64,000 bases of DNA from Haliea sp. (GTDB lineage: Bacteria > Pseudomonadota > Gammaproteobacteria > Pseudomonadales > Halieaceae), in contig JADJAL010000015.1 of NCBI GenBank assembly GCA_016704305.1, positions 75,942 to 139,941 on the forward strand, read 5' to 3'. Under the pieces are notes generated by a model. The model saw nothing but the letters and a program-made list of their open reading frames with translations. It ran no database searches and was not told where the DNA came from. Numbering within the stretch: position 1 is the first letter of the stretch; the number at the start of each line of letters is the position of its first letter. Shown here in pieces: positions 25,516 through 35,800 of this stretch. Position numbers and translations under genes: made by a program.

Positions 25516-25992
25516 ATGAGTTTAGAGGCGCGGAAACTAAGGGATGCCCTGGGGCGGTTTGCGACGGGCGTGTGTGTCATCACCACGATGACTGACAAGC
25601 AGCAGGCAGTGGGGATGACGGCCGACTCGTTTTCCTCCGTGTCCCTCGATCCGCCGTTGGTGCTGTGGTTGTTGCAGAATAATTCTGATGTCTACCAGAC
25701 ATTTTCGACGCCGCGCCATTTCGCGATCAATATCCTCCGCAGCGAGCAGCAGGCGTACTCCAACCAGTATGCCAAGAAAGGCCAGCATGATCTCGATCCG
25801 ACGCATTACCGGCTCGGCAAGTACGGTGCCCCCATCATTCGCAATGCACTGACCACGTTCGAATGTAAACTACATGCCACGCACGAAGGCGGTGACCACC
25901 TCATCATCGTCGGTCGCGTTGTGGATATGCACCAACGTCCCACGGGTGAACCACTGTTGTTTTATTGTGGCCGTTATAGGGAATTGCACTGA
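25516..25992 (+). CDS. Flavin reductase-like domain protein
   Basis: 158 aa. Seen: LRDALGRFATGVCVITTMT, QAVGMTADSFSSVSLDPPLVLWLLQ and FAINILRSEQQAYSNQYA, the split-barrel FMN-binding flavin reductase fold (HpaC/RutF group). Such proteins reduce flavin for a partner monooxygenase or transfer electrons directly. The neighbours (moaE, NUDIX) do not name a partner; the LLM enzyme 1.5 kb away is one candidate. Frame intact. Confidence 0.88.
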   Translation: MSLEARKLRDALGRFATGVCVITTMTDKQQAVGMTADSFSSVSLDPPLVLWLLQNNSDVYQTFSTPRHFAINILRSEQQAYSNQYAKKGQHDLDPTHYRLGKYGAPIIRNALTTFECKLHATHEGGDHLIIVGRVVDMHQRPTGEPLLFYCGRYRELH

Positions 25993-26086
25993 CACGTACT
26001 GGCAGAGCGGATTCCACGGCATCACGCTGTGCTATTGTCCAGTGAAGCCTTTATACTGAGCCGCTGTTAGTGAGAGTCCCCTCTGC

Positions 26087-26629
26087 ATGAAATTTTGTAC
26101 TCATTGTGGCAACACCGTTGTCCTGCGCATTCCCGCAGGGGATGATCGCGAGCGCTTCGTCTGCAGTAGCTGCGAGTTGATCCACTACGTTAACCCGCGC
26201 GTCATTGTCGGCTGCGTACCCGTGCATGAAGGCCGGGTTCTATTGTGCAAGCGCGCGATTGAGCCGCGTAAAAACTACTGGACCCTGCCGGCGGGTTTTA
26301 TGGAAAACGGCGAAACGACGGTACAGGGCGCGGCGCGGGAGACCTGGGAGGAAGCACGGGCCAAGGTCAGCAACATCGATCTGTACCGCGTATTCGATGT
26401 GCCTTATATCAGCCAGATCTACATGTTCTACCGCTGTGACCTGGATGAGGGTGCTCACGCTCCCGGCCCAGAGAGCCTGGAAACGGGACTCTACGACGAG
26501 CGCAGCGTGCCCTGGGACAATATCGCTTTCCCCGTGGTCGCGCAGACGCTGCGGGAATACTTTGCTGACGCTGCCGCGGGGCATTATCCGGTGCGTGTTT
26601 CCGCGATCGAGCATCGCCCCAGGCGCTGA
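26087..26629 (+). CDS. NUDIX hydrolase with N-terminal zinc ribbon
   Basis: 180 aa. Seen: zinc-ribbon cysteines KFCTHCGN...FVCSSCELIHYVNPR (residues about 2-40), then GCVPVHEGRVLLCKRAIEPRKNYWTLPAGFMENGET and the Nudix box GFMENGETTVQGAARETWEEA (GX5EX7REUXEEXG-type) that binds Mg and the diphosphate. Related to the NudC-like/ADP-ribose or NADH pyrophosphatase group; actual substrate unknown. Stands alone, followed by bcp. Confidence 0.9.
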   Translation: MKFCTHCGNTVVLRIPAGDDRERFVCSSCELIHYVNPRVIVGCVPVHEGRVLLCKRAIEPRKNYWTLPAGFMENGETTVQGAARETWEEARAKVSNIDLYRVFDVPYISQIYMFYRCDLDEGAHAPGPESLETGLYDERSVPWDNIAFPVVAQTLREYFADAAAGHYPVRVSAIEHRPRR

Positions 26630-26703
26630 TCCAATTCGTATCACATCTTGCGGGGGCCGCGAAGGCGGCCCGCAATCAACCGACCAGCAGGGAGTAGAAA
26701 CAC

Positions 26704-27179
26704 ATGGCATTTCCAAAGATTGGCGCGGTGGCGCCGGCATTTACATTGTTGGACCAGGACGGCAACAAAATCAGCCTGAAGCAATTCAGCGGCAAGAAAA
26801 ATGTCGTGCTGTATTTTTATCCCAAGGCGATGACGCCAGGTTGTACTGTGCAGGCCTGCGGCATTCGCGATAGCCAGAAAGCGCTGGCCAAGCTCGATAC
26901 CGTGGTGCTCGGTGTGAGTCCGGATCCGGTGCCTCGCCTGGGTCGCTTCATAGAAAGGAGGGCCTGAATTTCGCGCTGCTCTCAGACGAGCATCACGCAG
27001 TGGCGGAGAAATACGGCGCCTGGGGCCTGAAGAAATTCATGGGCCGTGAGTTCATGGGCGTGCTGCGCACCACGTTTGTCATCGGCAAGGACGGGCGTGT
27101 AAAGCACGTGATGGACAAGGTGAAAACCAAGTCGCACCACGACGATGTGATTGCCATCATCCAGCAATTGGGGCTGTAG
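26704..27179 (+). CDS. bcp: Thioredoxin-dependent thiol peroxidase, Bcp type (apparent frameshift)
   Basis: Peroxiredoxin that reduces hydroperoxides. Seen: GAVAPAFTLLDQDGN, VVLYFYPKAMTPGCTVQACGIRD with peroxidatic Cys47 and resolving Cys52 (atypical 2-Cys, PrxQ), VLGVSPDP. At 26954-26956 the frame breaks because one A is missing (GAAAGGAGGG should be GAAAAGGAGGG, giving IEKEGLNFALLSDE). The rest, YGAWGLKKFMGREFMGVLRTTFVIGKDG, follows in the new frame to TAG 27179. Repaired length 158 aa, normal. The MBL gene begins 7 bp later. Confidence 0.94.
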
Positions 27180-27186
27180 CCCAAGT

Positions 27187-28279
27187 ATGTTGAGTTACCT
27201 GTTCGACGACGCGCCCGAGGCCGGCCAGTTGCGGGAGATTGTGCCGGGCGTGTGGTGGTTGCGTATGCCGCTGCCGATGGCACTGGACCACATTAACCTG
27301 TACTTGCTGGAAGATACCGACGGCTGGTGGATTGTCGATACCGGTATCGCGCTGGGCCCGACGCAGAAACTGTGGGAGCAGGTGTTCGAGCAGCATTTGC
27401 AGGGCAAACCGGTAAAAGCCGTGCTATCCACACACCACCATCCCGATCATACCGGCATGGCCGGTTGGTTGTGTGAGCGCTGGCGGGTACCGTTTTACAT
27501 AACCGAGGCCGAATACTTTACAGGGCTGTCTTTCAGCAGGACCCTGCCGGAGCATTACAGCTGGACGACGGCGCAGCACATGTTGCGCTCCGGCTATACA
27601 CCGCGGCAGGTAGAAGAATCTCGCGAGCATTTCGGCGGCTTCGGCGCGATCATCACCCCGATGCCCACCGCCTACCGTCGACTCGTCGACGGGGGCTTTC
27701 CTGTCGATCAATGGCAACCGCTGGCAGGTCATGGTGGGGCGCGGGCACTCGCCGGAACACGCCTGCCTGTACTCCAGTGCGCTGAATATCCTGATTTCCG
27801 GCGATCAGGTCATTCCCAGGATTACGTCCAATATCAGCGTTTCCGGGGCTGAACCCGAGGGAAATCCGTTGCGGGAGTGGCTCAATTCGCATGAGCGCTT
27901 CCTCGATGTGTTGCCAGCCGACGCGCTGGTCCTGCCGGCGCACAACACCCCGTTTTACGGTCTGCATGAGCGGCTGCGTTATCTGATCGAGCACCACGAG
28001 GACCACCTGCTGGCGCTGGAAGAGGCCTGCCTGGAGCAGTCGTGCTCCGCGATGGAGTTGCTGCCGGTGCTGTTCAAGCGCCCGCTGGACGGGCACAACC
28101 TCAGCCTGGCGCTGGGCGAGTGCATCGCACATCTGAACTACCTGCACCAGCGCGGGCAGCTCTCGCGGACGGTAGATGCAGCGGATTGCTACCGCTACCA
28201 ATCCATCGATGCAACCCTGCCCATGCGCTTGCGCCAACAGCGGCATGCCGCTGAAGATGTTCCGCCAATGCAAGTATAA
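27187..28279 (+). CDS. MBL-fold metallo-hydrolase (apparent frameshift)
   Basis: About 363 aa when repaired. Seen: VWWLRMPLPMALDHINLYLLED, WWIVDTG, STHHHPDHTGMAGWL (metal motif HxHxDH variant) and, after the break, MVGRGHSPEHACLYS (metal-binding His), LILISGDQVIPRI-like and LPAHNTPFYGLHERL. A C-terminal helical extension rich in acidic/hydrophobic residues follows, as in the group related to beta-lactamase-like hydrolases with a DUF4-like tail. The frame changes at the G5 run 27691-27695, where one G appears extra. Substrate unknown. Confidence 0.85.
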
Positions 28280-28375
28280 AATGCATTAAATACAGAAAGT
28301 TAAAACTAATTATTAATGTTATAACTAGAATCAGGTTGCACTCGCGGGCAGCTGTACAAACGAGGATTAGTCACC

Positions 28376-29245
28376 ATGCCAATGCCCACTGATATCGGTG
28401 TCATCGACCTGATGTTGGCCATTCCAGGCGATGACAACAGCAGTTTTTATGACTGGATCAAACCCCTGTTGCTGGACCGCGAGAGCCATGAGCAGTTCAG
28501 TATGCCCGCGCAGTACATGTTCAAGGACATTCCCGATACCAGCGGTGAGGTAGACCCGATTGCCTACACACTGGCGCAGATGGACAAGCACGGCATCGAA
28601 CGCGCGATGATCGGCCTCGGTTTCAGCGCGTTGCAGGAAAAAGCACTGCGCGCCCACCCGGACCGTTTCTTTGCCTCCTATGAGGCGAACCCCAACCGCG
28701 GCATGGACGAGGTGCGCAAAATCGTCGCGATGCACGAGGAGTTCGACATCAAGGCGGTGACAGCGGCGCCGGCGATGATCTGCCCGCCGGTTCCGGTCAA
28801 TGACAAGAAGTGGTACCCCATCTACGCCAAGCTGGTGGAACTGGACATCCCTTTCTGCCCCTGCATGGGCATCCCGGGACCGCGAGTACCGGCCGGTCCG
28901 CAGAAGGTGGAACTGCTGGATGAGGTGCTGTGGTTTTTCCCCGAATTGCGCGTGGTGACGCGACACGGCTGCGAGCCGTGGACGGGCATGGCGTGGAAGT
29001 TGATGCTGAAGTACCCCAACCTGTATTACATGACCAGCGCGTTTGCGCCGAAACACTACCCGCCCGATATCATCGATTTTGCCAACAAGCGCGGCTCAGG
29101 CCAGGTGATGTACGCGGGGTATTTCCCGATGGGCCTGTCGCTGGACCGCATTTTCAGGGAGATGCCGGAAGTGCCATTGCGCGATGAGGTCTGGCCGAAA
29201 TTCTTGCGCGAAAATGCGATAAAAGTGTTCAAACTCGATAGGTAA
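28376..29245 (+). CDS. Amidohydrolase family protein (amidohydrolase_2 type)
   Basis: 289 aa. Seen: VIDLMLAIPGDD near the start, FASYEANPNRGMDEVRKIVAMHEEFDIKAVTAAPAMI, PIYAKLVELDIPFCPCMGIPGPR, LRVVTRHGCEPW (metal-binding His) and a C-terminal VMYAGYFPMGLSLDRIFREMP. This is the TIM-barrel family that includes ACMSD and related decarboxylases/hydrolases. The usual N-terminal HxH is absent or altered (IDLM), so metal use may differ. A 96-bp AT-rich stretch upstream probably holds the promoter. First gene of a three-gene unit. Confidence 0.85.
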   Translation: MPMPTDIGVIDLMLAIPGDDNSSFYDWIKPLLLDRESHEQFSMPAQYMFKDIPDTSGEVDPIAYTLAQMDKHGIERAMIGLGFSALQEKALRAHPDRFFASYEANPNRGMDEVRKIVAMHEEFDIKAVTAAPAMICPPVPVNDKKWYPIYAKLVELDIPFCPCMGIPGPRVPAGPQKVELLDEVLWFFPELRVVTRHGCEPWTGMAWKLMLKYPNLYYMTSAFAPKHYPPDIIDFANKRGSGQVMYAGYFPMGLSLDRIFREMPEVPLRDEVWPKFLRENAIKVFKLDR

Positions 29246-29254
29246 GGCAGGTTT

Positions 29255-30019
29255 ATGCAATACATTTCCGTAGAAGAAGCGATCGACACACCCGGTTTGC
29301 GCCTGGTGCTGTCCGCAGGCGTGCCCGGCCCCTGGGGCGAGGCGGCAAAGGCGATCCTCGCCCACAAGAATCTCGACTATACGGCTGTCGCGCAGCAGGG
29401 CGGTGGCGAGAATGCGGCACTGCGGGCATGGACCGGTCAGAACTCAGCCCCGGTGCTGGTCTGCGATGATCTGCCGCCGGCCTGCCACTGGTTCGACCTG
29501 CTGATGCTGGCGGAGCGCCTTGCCCCCGAGCGGCCCTTGGTGCCGCTGGACAGTGCACAGCGGGTTGCAGTGCTCGGTCTGTCAGCCCTGATTGTAGGCA
29601 TGGACGGATTCGGCTGGCATCGCCGGCTGCACATGCTCGCGCCGATGTTAGCCCTGCCTGAACCGCCGGAAATGATCGTTCGCCTGGGCGATAAATACGG
29701 CTGGTCTGCACAGGCCCACGCCGCCGCGACCGGCCGCGTGCAGGCTATCTGCGCCCACCTTGATGAGACGATGGCGCGGCAAGAGGAGGCGGGAAGTGAT
29801 TATCTGGTGGGCGGCAGCGTCACGGCGGTGGATTTCTACTGGGCCAGTTTCGCCGCGATGCTCAAACCCCTGCCGCATGCCGACTGTCCCATGCCAGACT
29901 ACATGCGCAAGTCCTACGAAACGGCCGACGCAGATACGCTGGCCTGCCTGACGCCACGCCTGGAAGCGCTCCGGGACCGGATGTACCAACGCCACATCAC
30001 TTTGCCACTCGATTTCTGA
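29255..30019 (+). CDS. Glutathione S-transferase-like protein
   Basis: 254 aa, starting 9 bp after the amidohydrolase stop. Seen: LRLVLSAGVPGPWGEAAKAILAHKNLDYTAVAQ (thioredoxin-fold start), QNSAPVLVCDD (cis-Pro), and a helical C-terminal domain with RVQAICAHLDETMARQEEAGSDYLVGGSVTAVDFYWASFAAM, the GST C-terminal pattern. The region matching the catalytic Ser/Cys is atypical, so glutathione chemistry is not certain. Operonic with the flanking genes, which suggests a shared catabolic or detoxification route. Confidence 0.8.
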   Translation: MQYISVEEAIDTPGLRLVLSAGVPGPWGEAAKAILAHKNLDYTAVAQQGGGENAALRAWTGQNSAPVLVCDDLPPACHWFDLLMLAERLAPERPLVPLDSAQRVAVLGLSALIVGMDGFGWHRRLHMLAPMLALPEPPEMIVRLGDKYGWSAQAHAAATGRVQAICAHLDETMARQEEAGSDYLVGGSVTAVDFYWASFAAMLKPLPHADCPMPDYMRKSYETADADTLACLTPRLEALRDRMYQRHITLPLDF

Positions 30020-30032
30020 AGGAGGAATGCAC

Positions 30033-30485
30033 ATGCTTTCGCAACAGGAACTCTCGGACCGCTTTGAAATACAGGACCTGGTATTTCACTACTCCCACCT
30101 CATCGATACCAAGGACATCGAACGCCTGCGCGAGGATATTTTTACCGCCGATGTACATATCGACTACAGCGCCTTTGGCGGGAGTGTGGGCAACCTGGAG
30201 GAGACCCTGGCGTTTCTCAAGGCCTCGCTGACCAGCGGGATGTTCCCGAACAGCCAGCACCTCAACGCCAACGTGCAGGTACAGCTGCAGGGCGACTCTG
30301 CCACCGGCCGGGTGATGTGTTTTAATCCTATGGAGATGAGCCTGGGCGAGGGCAAGCTCCACACGTTCTTCCTCGGTTTGTGGTACGTGGATGAATATCG
30401 TCGAACTGACAAGGGCTGGCGCATCGCGCGACGCGAGGAAGTCAAAAGCTGGACATTTAACCTTCCCGATTTCATGAACTTCTAG
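30033..30485 (+). CDS. SnoaL-like/NTF2-fold protein
   Basis: 150 aa from the second ATG (30033), 7 bases after AAGGAGG; the first ATG (30027) is too close to that site. Seen: LSDRFEIQDLVFHYSHLIDTKDIERL, the usual opening of SnoaL-like polyketide-cyclase/dehydratase family members (with Tyr-Ser-His), and GLWYVDEYRRTDKGWRIARREEV at the end, the last beta strands of the cone. These proteins often isomerise, hydrate or cyclise small ring compounds. Third gene after the amidohydrolase and GST. The stop codon overlaps the convergent gene (CTAG). Confidence 0.88.
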   Translation: MLSQQELSDRFEIQDLVFHYSHLIDTKDIERLREDIFTADVHIDYSAFGGSVGNLEETLAFLKASLTSGMFPNSQHLNANVQVQLQGDSATGRVMCFNPMEMSLGEGKLHTFFLGLWYVDEYRRTDKGWRIARREEVKSWTFNLPDFMNF

Positions 30486-30849
30486 TTTGTAGACAATCGG
30501 CGCCGTCCAGCGGAAAGATGCGATGTCGGAGGGTTCAAGGAATCCTCGACGCCGTACATGGCGTCGGGCTGGATAGAGTTCAGCGGGCTGGCCCAGTCCT
30601 CGGGGTGGGGAGATCGGGATCAAGCAGGTCGTCGTCGTCCAGTTCGAACGCGGCGCGCCAGTCCTCGGGCGCCTCGACCTCCGCAAGGCGCATTTCTCGC
30701 CAGGCATCCAGGTCGTACTCGGACACTTCACCGTCCAGATACTGGGTTTCAATCGTGAGGTTGCCGGGGTCCCAGTCAATTACCTCGAACACCGCCTGGG
30801 TTTGCAAATCCTTATACCAGGCGCCTACGACAGGACTTAACATTTTCAT
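30482..30849 (-). CDS. Small acidic DUF6763-like protein (apparent frameshift)
   Basis: Start ATG 30849 with GGGGGAAA upstream. Seen: LSPVVGAWYKDLQTQAVFEVIDWD, IETQYLDGEVSEYDLDAWREM and APEDWRAAFELDDDDLLD, close in style to the uncharacterised DUF6763 proteins of pseudomonads (family name from memory). The frame ends early at 30580. If one G is restored at about 30600 the reading becomes PTPEDWASPLNSIQPDAMYG and continues to TAG at 30482, touching the stop of the convergent gene. Repaired length about 122 aa. Confidence 0.65.
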
Positions 30850-30924
30850 CAGGTTTCCCCCGTTGCCAGCTGCACCAGTTGCAATCCAACATACCACGCT
30901 GACAAGGCGTGTCCACCCGAGCAT

Positions 30925-31359
30925 TCTGGTGCGGCCAGCAGGTGCTCACAGTGTGCTGCTTGCGGCAATTACAAAGTTTATGCATCAGATCAAGCTCTTG
31001 CACCGGCTTTCAAGAGTTGACTTAAGTCTGCGCTGGCATTTATATATCTCGAGAGAATTGTCTGCCGGTGTCGACATAAACAAATTGTCTAAAAACCGCG
31101 CAATTTCAATTGACCACAGCACAATGTAATCAATCTGCCCTTGTGAACGCGGCGTCGAGATGAGGCGCTGTTGATGTCCACCGGCGACCTGCACGGTCCG
31201 ACGTTTCATCTCCGGAGTCGGATACTTCAACTGCTGGGTCTGATACTTCCATTGAGAGGATAGTGCAGTGAATAGCCAGAGAACGATGTATACCGGGAGA
31301 CGTTGCAGCGCTATCGCTTGCGATACCCGCTTGTTTCAGCATGCGCGGGATTGCCTCGC
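30925..31359. other. Non-coding stretch upstream of mtnP
   Basis: No convincing gene. It holds a TTGACT-18-TATATA promoter-like pair (31017-31046) and two imperfect copies of a GTC-G/T-GATACTTC motif 23 bp apart near 31210-31250. The distance from that promoter to mtnP (about 300 bp) leaves room for a leader or small RNA, but no terminator or conserved RNA structure is evident. Confidence 0.4.
31017..31046 (+). promoter_or_regulatory. Candidate sigma70 promoter
   Basis: TTGACT (31017-31022), 18-bp spacer, TATATA (31041-31046). A good match in an otherwise empty region; it is the best candidate for driving mtnP or a short upstream transcript. Confidence 0.45.
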
Positions 31360-32109
31360 GTGAGGCCGCTCGCGATCATCGGCGGCACCGGTATTGATGA
31401 ACTGGAAGGTCTCGAGGTCATCCGTGACCATCGGGTTTCAACACCTTTCGGTGACACCTCCCGGCCCATCCAGGAGGGCCGATTTGGGAACATTCCGTTG
31501 TATTTTCTGCAGCGCCATGGCAGCCCCGGCGCCATTCCGCCGCATCGCATCAATTACCGCGCCAATGTCTGGGCGCTCAAGTCACTGGGCGTGGACGGCA
31601 TCGTCGCGATCAACTCCGTGGGTGGCATTTCCAGTGCCATGCGGCCTGGGCGATTGGTCATTCCCGACCAGGTGATCGACTACACCTGGGGACGTGAGCA
31701 CACGTTCGATGAGGGCGAGGCGGGGGAACTGATGCACATCGATTTCACCGAGCCCTACCATCGGGCGCTGCGTCTGGAACTGCTGGCCGCCGCCGATTCC
31801 GGCGGAGTTCCCCATGAAGCATCCGGTGTGCATGGCGTTACCCAGGGCCCGCGCCTGGAGACCGCCGCTGAAATCCAGCGCATGGCGCGCGATGGCTGTG
31901 ATGTCGTCGGGATGACGGGCATGCCGGAAGCGGCATTGTCGCGCGAGCTCGGTGTGCCCTATGCCTCGGTGTGCATGGTGGTGAATCCGGCCGCCGGGCT
32001 CGACGATCTGCCGTTAACCCTGGCGACGATGCGCGAAATACTGGCGCGTGAAGCGGCAGTGGTCAGGCAATTGTTGAGCGAACTGCTGAAGAATCGCCAA
32101 CGCGCTTAA
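31360..32109 (+). CDS. mtnP: S-methyl-5'-thioinosine / methylthioadenosine phosphorylase family
   Basis: About 249 aa. Seen: PLAIIGGTGIDELEGL, QRHGSPGAIPPHRINYRANVWALKSLGVDGIVAINSVGGI (phosphate and purine site), VTQGPRLETAAEIQRMARDGCDVVGMTGMPEAALSRELGVPYASVCMVVNPAAG, the family 2 purine nucleoside phosphorylase signature. In Pseudomonas the gene at this position encodes methylthioinosine phosphorylase for MTA salvage; substrate here (MTA or MTI) is inferred by synteny. Start uncertain: GTG 31360 fits the homology, TTG 31351 and TTG 31303 are alternatives. Confidence 0.9.
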   Translation: MRPLAIIGGTGIDELEGLEVIRDHRVSTPFGDTSRPIQEGRFGNIPLYFLQRHGSPGAIPPHRINYRANVWALKSLGVDGIVAINSVGGISSAMRPGRLVIPDQVIDYTWGREHTFDEGEAGELMHIDFTEPYHRALRLELLAAADSGGVPHEASGVHGVTQGPRLETAAEIQRMARDGCDVVGMTGMPEAALSRELGVPYASVCMVVNPAAGLDDLPLTLATMREILAREAAVVRQLLSELLKNRQRA

Positions 32110-32896
32110 GGCTGGGGTAACACGTTTGTCGCGCCGCCCGTTTGTTCCACGGGCGCGGGCTCTCGCCCGCGCCAATCTCGCGCGTGGCCCCCGGACTGTT
32201 CATAACCGGTGTTTGCGTGCCCGTGACCGCTGGCTGTCCGACAGGTTGCGCGGGCGCGGGCAATGCACCTGCGGGCGCATTGGACCTCGGCGCCAGTGGT
32301 GGGGCGGGCATGCGCCAGGAACCGGGCAGGTATTCGCCCTGGGTATTCAGCCACAGGTTGGTTTCCAGATAGATGTAGCTCGCCAGGTACAATTTGATGC
32401 TCCCCTGCAGTGCAGGCCATGCGCCGCCATCGCCGGATCGGTCCAGGACAATCGGAACGGACTCGGCCTCGCTGTACATCGGTTGTGTCCACACTTCATG
32501 AAACAGGATTTGGTAGCGGCCGCTGCGTTGCATAGCGTTCGCCTTACCGGCGAGCTGTTGTTGTGCCTGGGAGGGTGGCGAAGACGGCCGGTTGCGCAGG
32601 GTCTGGAAACGCGTCGATGCCCATGGGCTCATCATTGCCTGGCGCGGAGCTTGGCGTGGACGAGGTGGTGGGTGCCACGGGCTGTTCGCCGGGATAGATC
32701 AGGAAACGAGACGTTGCAGGATAGGCGAGCTCCGGTGTCGCATCCCAAAGTTCCGCGCCAGCGCCGGCTGGGCGACTGAACACCAGCAGCTCGACCAGGT
32801 ACAACTGTGCGGATTGCGCGTGCGCCCACAGCGGGAGCAGGAGCGCAACGACAAGGAAATTGCGCAGCGCTTGAATGCAATGGATCGGTCAGCCAT
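32106..32896 (-). CDS. csiV: CsiV family protein (apparent multiple frameshifts)
   Basis: Periplasmic peptidoglycan-binding protein conserved next to mfd. The ATG at 32896 overlaps the mfd stop by 8 bp and reads MADRSIAFKR; restoring one base near 32868 continues as LRNFLVVALLLPLWAHAQS, a clean Sec signal peptide, then YLVELLVFSRP. A second break near 32572 (extra C) links to QAQQQLAGKANAMQRSGRYQILFHEVWTQP and YLASYIYLETNLWLN, the core of the family. A strong hairpin at 32152-32173 obscures the Pro-rich C-terminus: one frame stops at 32063, another at 32106 facing the mtnP stop. I prefer 32106. The usual HP/FG C-terminal motif is not visible. Confidence 0.75.
32152..32173. repeat. Strong GC hairpin near the mtnP/csiV 3' ends
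   Basis: GGCGCGGGC, loop TCTC, GCCCGCGCC, a perfect 9-bp inverted repeat 43 bp past the mtnP stop. No T-run follows on either strand, so termination is uncertain. It may also have disturbed sequencing of the csiV C-terminus. Confidence 0.6.
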
Positions 32897-35800
32897 GGTT
32901 GGATTTCTTCCCGGAGTCTGTGGCGAGTGCATCCATGAGTTGTTCCAGGTAGCGGTAGCGATCATGAATGTCAGGTAATTGTTGTTCGAAGCGCAGCCGC
33001 GTTGCCCCTGCCAGTTTGTAACGCCGCGGATCTGACTGCACCAGTTTGACCAGATTCAGCGGATTCACCGTGGTCGTTCCTTTGAATTCGATACTACCAC
33101 CCTCCGGCCCGGCATCAATACTGCGAATGCCCAGGTCCTGGGCGCGCAGGCGCAACTTTGACACCTGGAACAGATTGTCTACCTGGCGTGGCAGCAGTCC
33201 GAAGCGATCAATCATTTCCACCTGCAGGTTGCGCAGCTCTTTATCGTTGGCGGCAGCCGCGATGCGCTTGTACAGAATAAGTCGGCTGTTGACGTCTGGC
33301 AAATAGTCATCGGGAATCAACGCTGGCGAGTGCAGGTTGACTTCGGTGCCCTGGTCCAGCGGCGCGTCGACGTTGGGAATCTCACCGCGACGCAGCGCGT
33401 CCACCGCGCGCTGCAGCATATCCATATACATCGAGAAGCCGACGCTGTGAATTTGCCCGCTCTGTTCGTCGCCGAGCAGTTCTCCCGCACCGCGAATTTC
33501 CAGGTCGTGCGTAGCGAGCAGATAACCCGAACCCAGATCGCCCGCTGCTTCGATCGCTTCCAGGCGCTTGCCGGCATCGGTGGTGATTGCCGATTGCGGC
33601 GGCGTCAGCAAATACGCGTAGGCCTGGTGGTGGGAGCGGCCCACGCGCCCGCGCAACTGGTGTAATTGCGCGAGTCCGAACTTGTCTGCGCGGTCGATGA
33701 TAATCGTGTTGGCGTTGGGGATGTCGATACCGGTCTCTATGATGGTGCTGCACACCAGCACGTGGTGGTGCCGGTGGTAGAAACTTGACATCACCTGTTC
33801 CAGTTGCGTCTCGCGCATCTGGCCGTGCGCGACGCCGATATTCAGTCCCGGCAGCAATTCGCGCAGCTTGCGCGCGGTCTCTTCTATCGTTTTTACTTCA
33901 TTGTGCAGGTAGTAGACCTGGCCGCCGCGCAGGGTTTCGCGCAATACTGCCTCTTTCACCAGTGCAATATTGTGCTCGCGCACGAACGTCTTGATCGACA
34001 GGCGGCGCGCCGGGGGCGTGGCAATAATGGACAGGTCCCGCATCCCGCCGAGCGCCATGTTCAGGGTGCGCGGAATGGGCGTGGCGGTGAGCGTCAGGAT
34101 GTCGACTTCGGCGCGCAGCGCCTTGATCACTTCCTTCTGCTTGACGCCGAAGCGGTGTTCCTCATCGATAATCAGCAGGCCCAGGTCTTTAAAGCGGAAG
34201 TCGTTCTGCAGCAATTTGTGCGTGCCGATCAGGATGTCCACCTCGCCGTTGCGCGCGCGGCGCATCACCTCATTCAGTTCCTTGGTGGATTTGAAGCGCG
34301 ACACCACCTCCACGGTGACCGGCCAGTCGGCGAAGCGATCACTGAAGGAATTGTAATGCTGCTGCGCCAATAGCGTGGTGGGGACCAGTACCGCCACCTG
34401 TTTCTGGTTGCTGGCTGCTACGAACGCGGCGCGCAGGGCGACCTCGGTTTTGCCAAAGCCGACATCCCCGCAAACCAGTCGGTCCATGACGCGGCCACTG
34501 TGCATGTCGTCCAGCACGGCGCGTATGGTGGTCTCCTGGTCAGGGTTTCTTCAAACGGAAACGCCGCGCAGAACTGCGCATAACCCTGGTCGTGCGCTGA
34601 GAACGTGAAGCCCTCGCGAGCCTCGCGCCGCGCGTACACCTCCAGTAACTGCGAGGCAATATCGTTGGCTTTCTCGCTGGCTTTGCGGCGTGCTTTCTCC
34701 CACTGGTCCGAGCCGAGCTTGTGCAGCGGTGCCAGATCCGGATCGCTGCCGCTATAGCGACCGATCAGGTGCAGCGAGGCGACCGGGACGTAGAGTTTGG
34801 CTCCCAGCGCGTATTCCAGCGCGAGGAACTCATACTCCTGCCCATCCACCTCGAGCTTCTGCAGGCCGATGTAGCGACCGACGCCGTGTTCAAGATGCAC
34901 GACCGGAACGCCTTCGCGCAGCTCATTCAGTGCTTTAAATGCGTTGGCCTGGGCCTCATCGCCGCCGCTGCCCTTGCGCCGACGGCGCTGCGCAACACGA
35001 TTGCCAAACAGCTGCGCCTCGCACACCAGGGTCGGCTGCCCGGGACCGAAGTACAAACCGCGATCCAGCGGTGCGGTGGCGATGGCAAAGTCCAGCCCTG
35101 AGAGCAGAAATTCTCCCCAGTTCGAGACCGCGGGAGGTGCCAAGTCGTGTTCGCGCAGTGACTCCAGCAATATCTCGCGACGCCCGGCGGACTCGGCGCA
35201 CAGAAGTACCGGGCCCTGGTGTTCCCCTAGGAAGCGCAGCAGGTTCCCGGTGGCTGACTCGGTGGGTCTGTCCGTTGCCAGATTTGGCGGCGGAAGTACG
35301 GTGGTTTGACGGTGTACCACGGCATCCGGATTATGGCGCAGCTCAAGCACCGGCAACTGCTTGAGCTTCTGATACAACTCTTCCACCGGCGTGAAACACC
35401 GTTTGGGCGGCAGCAAAGGGCGCCTGGGATCGATGCCGTACTCATCGAAGCGAGTCGTCACATCGTTCCAGAAATGTTGGGCCGCGCCGTGATGGTCACC
35501 CGTGGTAATCACGGCACAGTTCTCCGGCAATAATCAAACAGTGTTGCGCATTCCTCGAAGAATAGCGGCAGGTAATACTCACAACCGCCCGGGCTGCGAC
35601 CGGCACTGACGTCCAGATAGGTCGGGCACTGATCGTGGTCCACGTCAAAACTGTCATACCAGTTCAGCTGGAAGCGGCGCACCGCGGATTTTTCCAGCGG
35701 ATACTCCCGCGCTGGCAGCAGGTTGATGGCTGCCACCTTTGCGACTGTGCGTTGGCTTTCGGGCTCAAATGTGCGCAGGGAGTCGATCTGGTTGTCTAGC

